Shown here: positions 63,991 to 64,000 of the stretch, piece after piece
Layout of the letters: each line of letters starts with the position of its first letter
How positions within the stretch are numbered: the first letter of the stretch is position 1
The notes under the pieces: model-generated
Databases searched by the model: none
Told to the model about the DNA's origin: nothing
Seen by the model: only the letters and a program-made list of their open reading frames with translations
Translations under genes and position numbers: made by a program
Assembly (NCBI RefSeq): GCF_015644585.1
Contig: NZ_JADOBI010000011.1
Coordinates: 62,001 to 126,000, forward strand
Direction: 5' to 3'
From: Rahnella laticis
GTDB taxonomy: Bacteria; Pseudomonadota; Gammaproteobacteria; Enterobacterales; Enterobacteriaceae
Length of the DNA: 64,000 nt

Positions 63991-64000
63991 TTCGGAAAGT

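Overview
The window is chromosomal DNA from a gamma-proteobacterium of the order Enterobacterales. The left part keeps the Escherichia coli order ppdA-thyA-lgt-ptsP-rppH / mutH-ygdR-tas / aas-lplT / (omr sRNA) galR ... lysA / lysR, and many proteins align closely with the E. coli ones from memory (ThyA 264 aa, PtsP 748 aa, GalR, LysA, LysR, SotB). The accessory content (MuxABC-OpmB-like pump, AcrAB-OprM-like pump, a TonB/haem-type locus, a spermidine dehydrogenase with a cytochrome) is more like environmental Yersiniaceae (Rahnella/Serratia/Ewingella type) than Escherichia. The genus is an inference, not proven. I recognised no tRNA, rRNA, CRISPR array, IS transposase or integrase.

Layout. 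1-11.6 kb is conserved core: a prepilin fragment, thymidylate synthase, prolipoprotein diacylglyceryl transferase, EI-Ntr, the RNA pyrophosphohydrolase, then a 0.7-kb non-coding AT-rich block with DnaA boxes at the place where E. coli carries DARS2, then mutH, a YgdR-type lipoprotein, tas, and the aas-lplT lysophospholipid repair pair. 11.7-11.84 kb holds a single OmrA/OmrB-type small RNA. 11.9-20.5 kb is accessory: a BisC/TorZ-type molybdoenzyme sits between the sRNA and galR, and a cellobiose-type PTS cluster (IIC, 6-phospho-beta-glucosidase, IIB, a UxuR-like GntR regulator, a GNAT, and a divergent IIA) sits between galR and lysA. lysA/lysR (20.5-22.9 kb) are core.

22.9-29.3 kb is a Fur-box-preceded iron/haem-type operon: ChaN-like lipoprotein, a TonB paralogue, an exported S9A oligopeptidase and a TonB-dependent receptor. 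29.3-39.3 kb is a mix of an MFS exporter, a LysR regulator, a metallo-beta-lactamase-fold protein without its zinc ligands, a DUF805 membrane protein, an orphan HigA-type regulator, an unknown exported TPR protein, a YddA/SbmA-type ABC exporter, a GntR/UTRA regulator with a glucose-family PTS IICB, and a BhsA/YhcN protein. 39.4-45.6 kb is a complete AcrA-AcrB-OprM type efflux operon.

45.66-46.79 kb is a small island bounded by 24-bp direct repeats: a Ner/SfsB-like regulator and a DUF559 nuclease surrounded by three GC-rich palindromic repeats. 46.9-50.0 kb is a Tat-exported spermidine-dehydrogenase-like flavoprotein and a triheme cytochrome c. 50.1-51.6 kb is an AbiEi/AbiEii type IV toxin-antitoxin (phage defence) pair with an inverted repeat in its promoter. 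51.7-60.8 kb is a four-gene MdtABC/MuxABC-like RND operon with its own outer-membrane factor. 61.3-62.6 kb is a cytosolic peptidase pair (C26 hydrolase and M15/VanY-like carboxypeptidase), followed by the sotB sugar-efflux gene at the right edge.
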